This document shows, piece by piece, positions 63,784 to 64,000 of a stretch of DNA of 64,000 bases. Source of the DNA: Candidatus Latescibacterota bacterium. GTDB lineage: Bacteria > Krumholzibacteriota > Krumholzibacteriia > WVZY01. How positions within the stretch are numbered: position 1 is the stretch's first letter; each line of letters starts with the position of its first letter. The notes below the pieces were generated by a model. It saw only the letters and a program-made list of their open reading frames with translations, ran no database searches and was not told where the DNA came from. The stretch is taken from the NCBI GenBank assembly GCA_011772205.1, contig WVZY01000031.1, positions 62,001-126,000 on the forward strand, in the 5' to 3' direction. The translations under genes and the position numbers were made by a program.

Positions 63784-64000
63784 TTGAATAGGCCATTGAA
63801 ATACAGAATCGCGGATTCTCTGGGTCTTCGGCCCTATGCCCTAGATCCAAGTACAAGGCGCATCCTGGCCTGCACTTCTGGCTCAATCCTGTTTGCAGGC
63901 CTTTACATCGTAGGTGCCTACGTCAGAATTCCCCTCTACCCAGTCCCTGTTACCCTCCAGACTCTTTTCGTGCTGCTCTCCGGAGCTGTGCTCGGAGGCG
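63784..64000 (+). CDS. bioY: Biotin transporter BioY, partial (runs off the right edge)
   Basis: The first 72 residues of a BioY-type substrate-binding membrane protein. A membrane helix (GSILFAGLYIVGAYV) leads to RIPLYPVPVTLQTLFVLLSG, the family signature that forms part of the biotin site. The start is TTG at 63784 with GGAGG ten bases before it, and an in-frame stop lies just upstream. Transporter genes that would follow (BioMN) are outside the window. Confidence 0.9.
   Translation, partial: MNRPLKYRIADSLGLRPYALDPSTRRILACTSGSILFAGLYIVGAYVRIPLYPVPVTLQTLFVLLSGAVLGG

Noticed and set aside
1-64000. CRISPR array, prophage, integrase or intact insertion sequence
   Set aside because: No regularly spaced repeats, transposase, integrase or phage structural genes were seen on either strand.

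Overview
The window reads as chromosome of a Gram-negative, FCB-type bacterium, close in gene content to uncultured candidate phyla such as Zixibacteria, Krumholzibacteria or Eisenbacteria (inference; no marker gene was placed). Pointers are a PorV/PorQ-type outer-membrane protein, two secreted M1 peptidases with a C-terminal 'YPNP' FlgD/type IX-like domain, a GWxTD-domain lipoprotein, the alternative bacterial GlmU-like protein, and a 31-residue AURKAIP1/COX24-type ribosomal protein otherwise best known from Bacteroidetes relatives. No phage, integrase, intact insertion sequence or CRISPR array was seen.

Layout. 1-5586 (minus): diguanylate cyclase, a ComEC-like channel without its nuclease-like domain, then purN-purC-purH, with purH running off the left edge. 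5587-7766 (plus): LysM lytic transglycosylase behind a candidate sigma-54 promoter. 7789-15923 (minus): a soluble histidine kinase, three sigma-54-type AAA+ regulators (one with a broken GAFTGA loop) and a PorV-like protein. 16181-20660 (minus): PilZ, the tiny ribosomal protein, HU, SppA, a 950-base gene-poor stretch with repeats and a possible flavoprotein-gene remnant, and the GlmU-like protein. 20785-21067: tRNA-Ala(GGC) and tRNA-Leu(CAA). 21180-26987: HNH nuclease, the NfeD/slipin membrane pair, a TPR lipoprotein and a DUF116 protein. 27050-42659: exported proteins (two M1 peptidases, GWxTD protein, tandem secreted paralogues, an FG-GAP-like protein), a cobalamin-independent type MetH/MetF fusion, PgsA, a TonB-like protein, a decayed malate dehydrogenase 3' end and a NYN RNase.

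42836-52160 holds an SOS mutagenesis set: dnaE2 and lexA in one operon, and a Y-family polymerase 5 kb away. lexA and the polymerase gene have nearly identical promoters with a direct-repeat motif in the spacer, a strong candidate for this lineage's LexA operator. The Y-family protein has Asn in place of its first catalytic Asp, as if partway to an ImuB-like role. Between them lie a YwiC-like protein, a membrane spermidine-synthase-like protein and an Rrf2 regulator.

52429-63273 is energy metabolism: a GlcD-type flavoprotein, a stand-alone NuoI-like ferredoxin, an EMO/HdrD-type membrane iron-sulfur oxidoreductase, dodecin, an isochorismatase-family hydrolase, a DUF2203 protein, a CoA transferase, and an operon for a quinol-oxidising complex made of a tetraheme cytochrome, a Rieske protein, a b6-type cytochrome b and a nine-heme cytochrome c. 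A partial bioY gene starts at the right edge. Together these suggest an organism that oxidises organic acids through a menaquinone chain ending in multiheme cytochromes.
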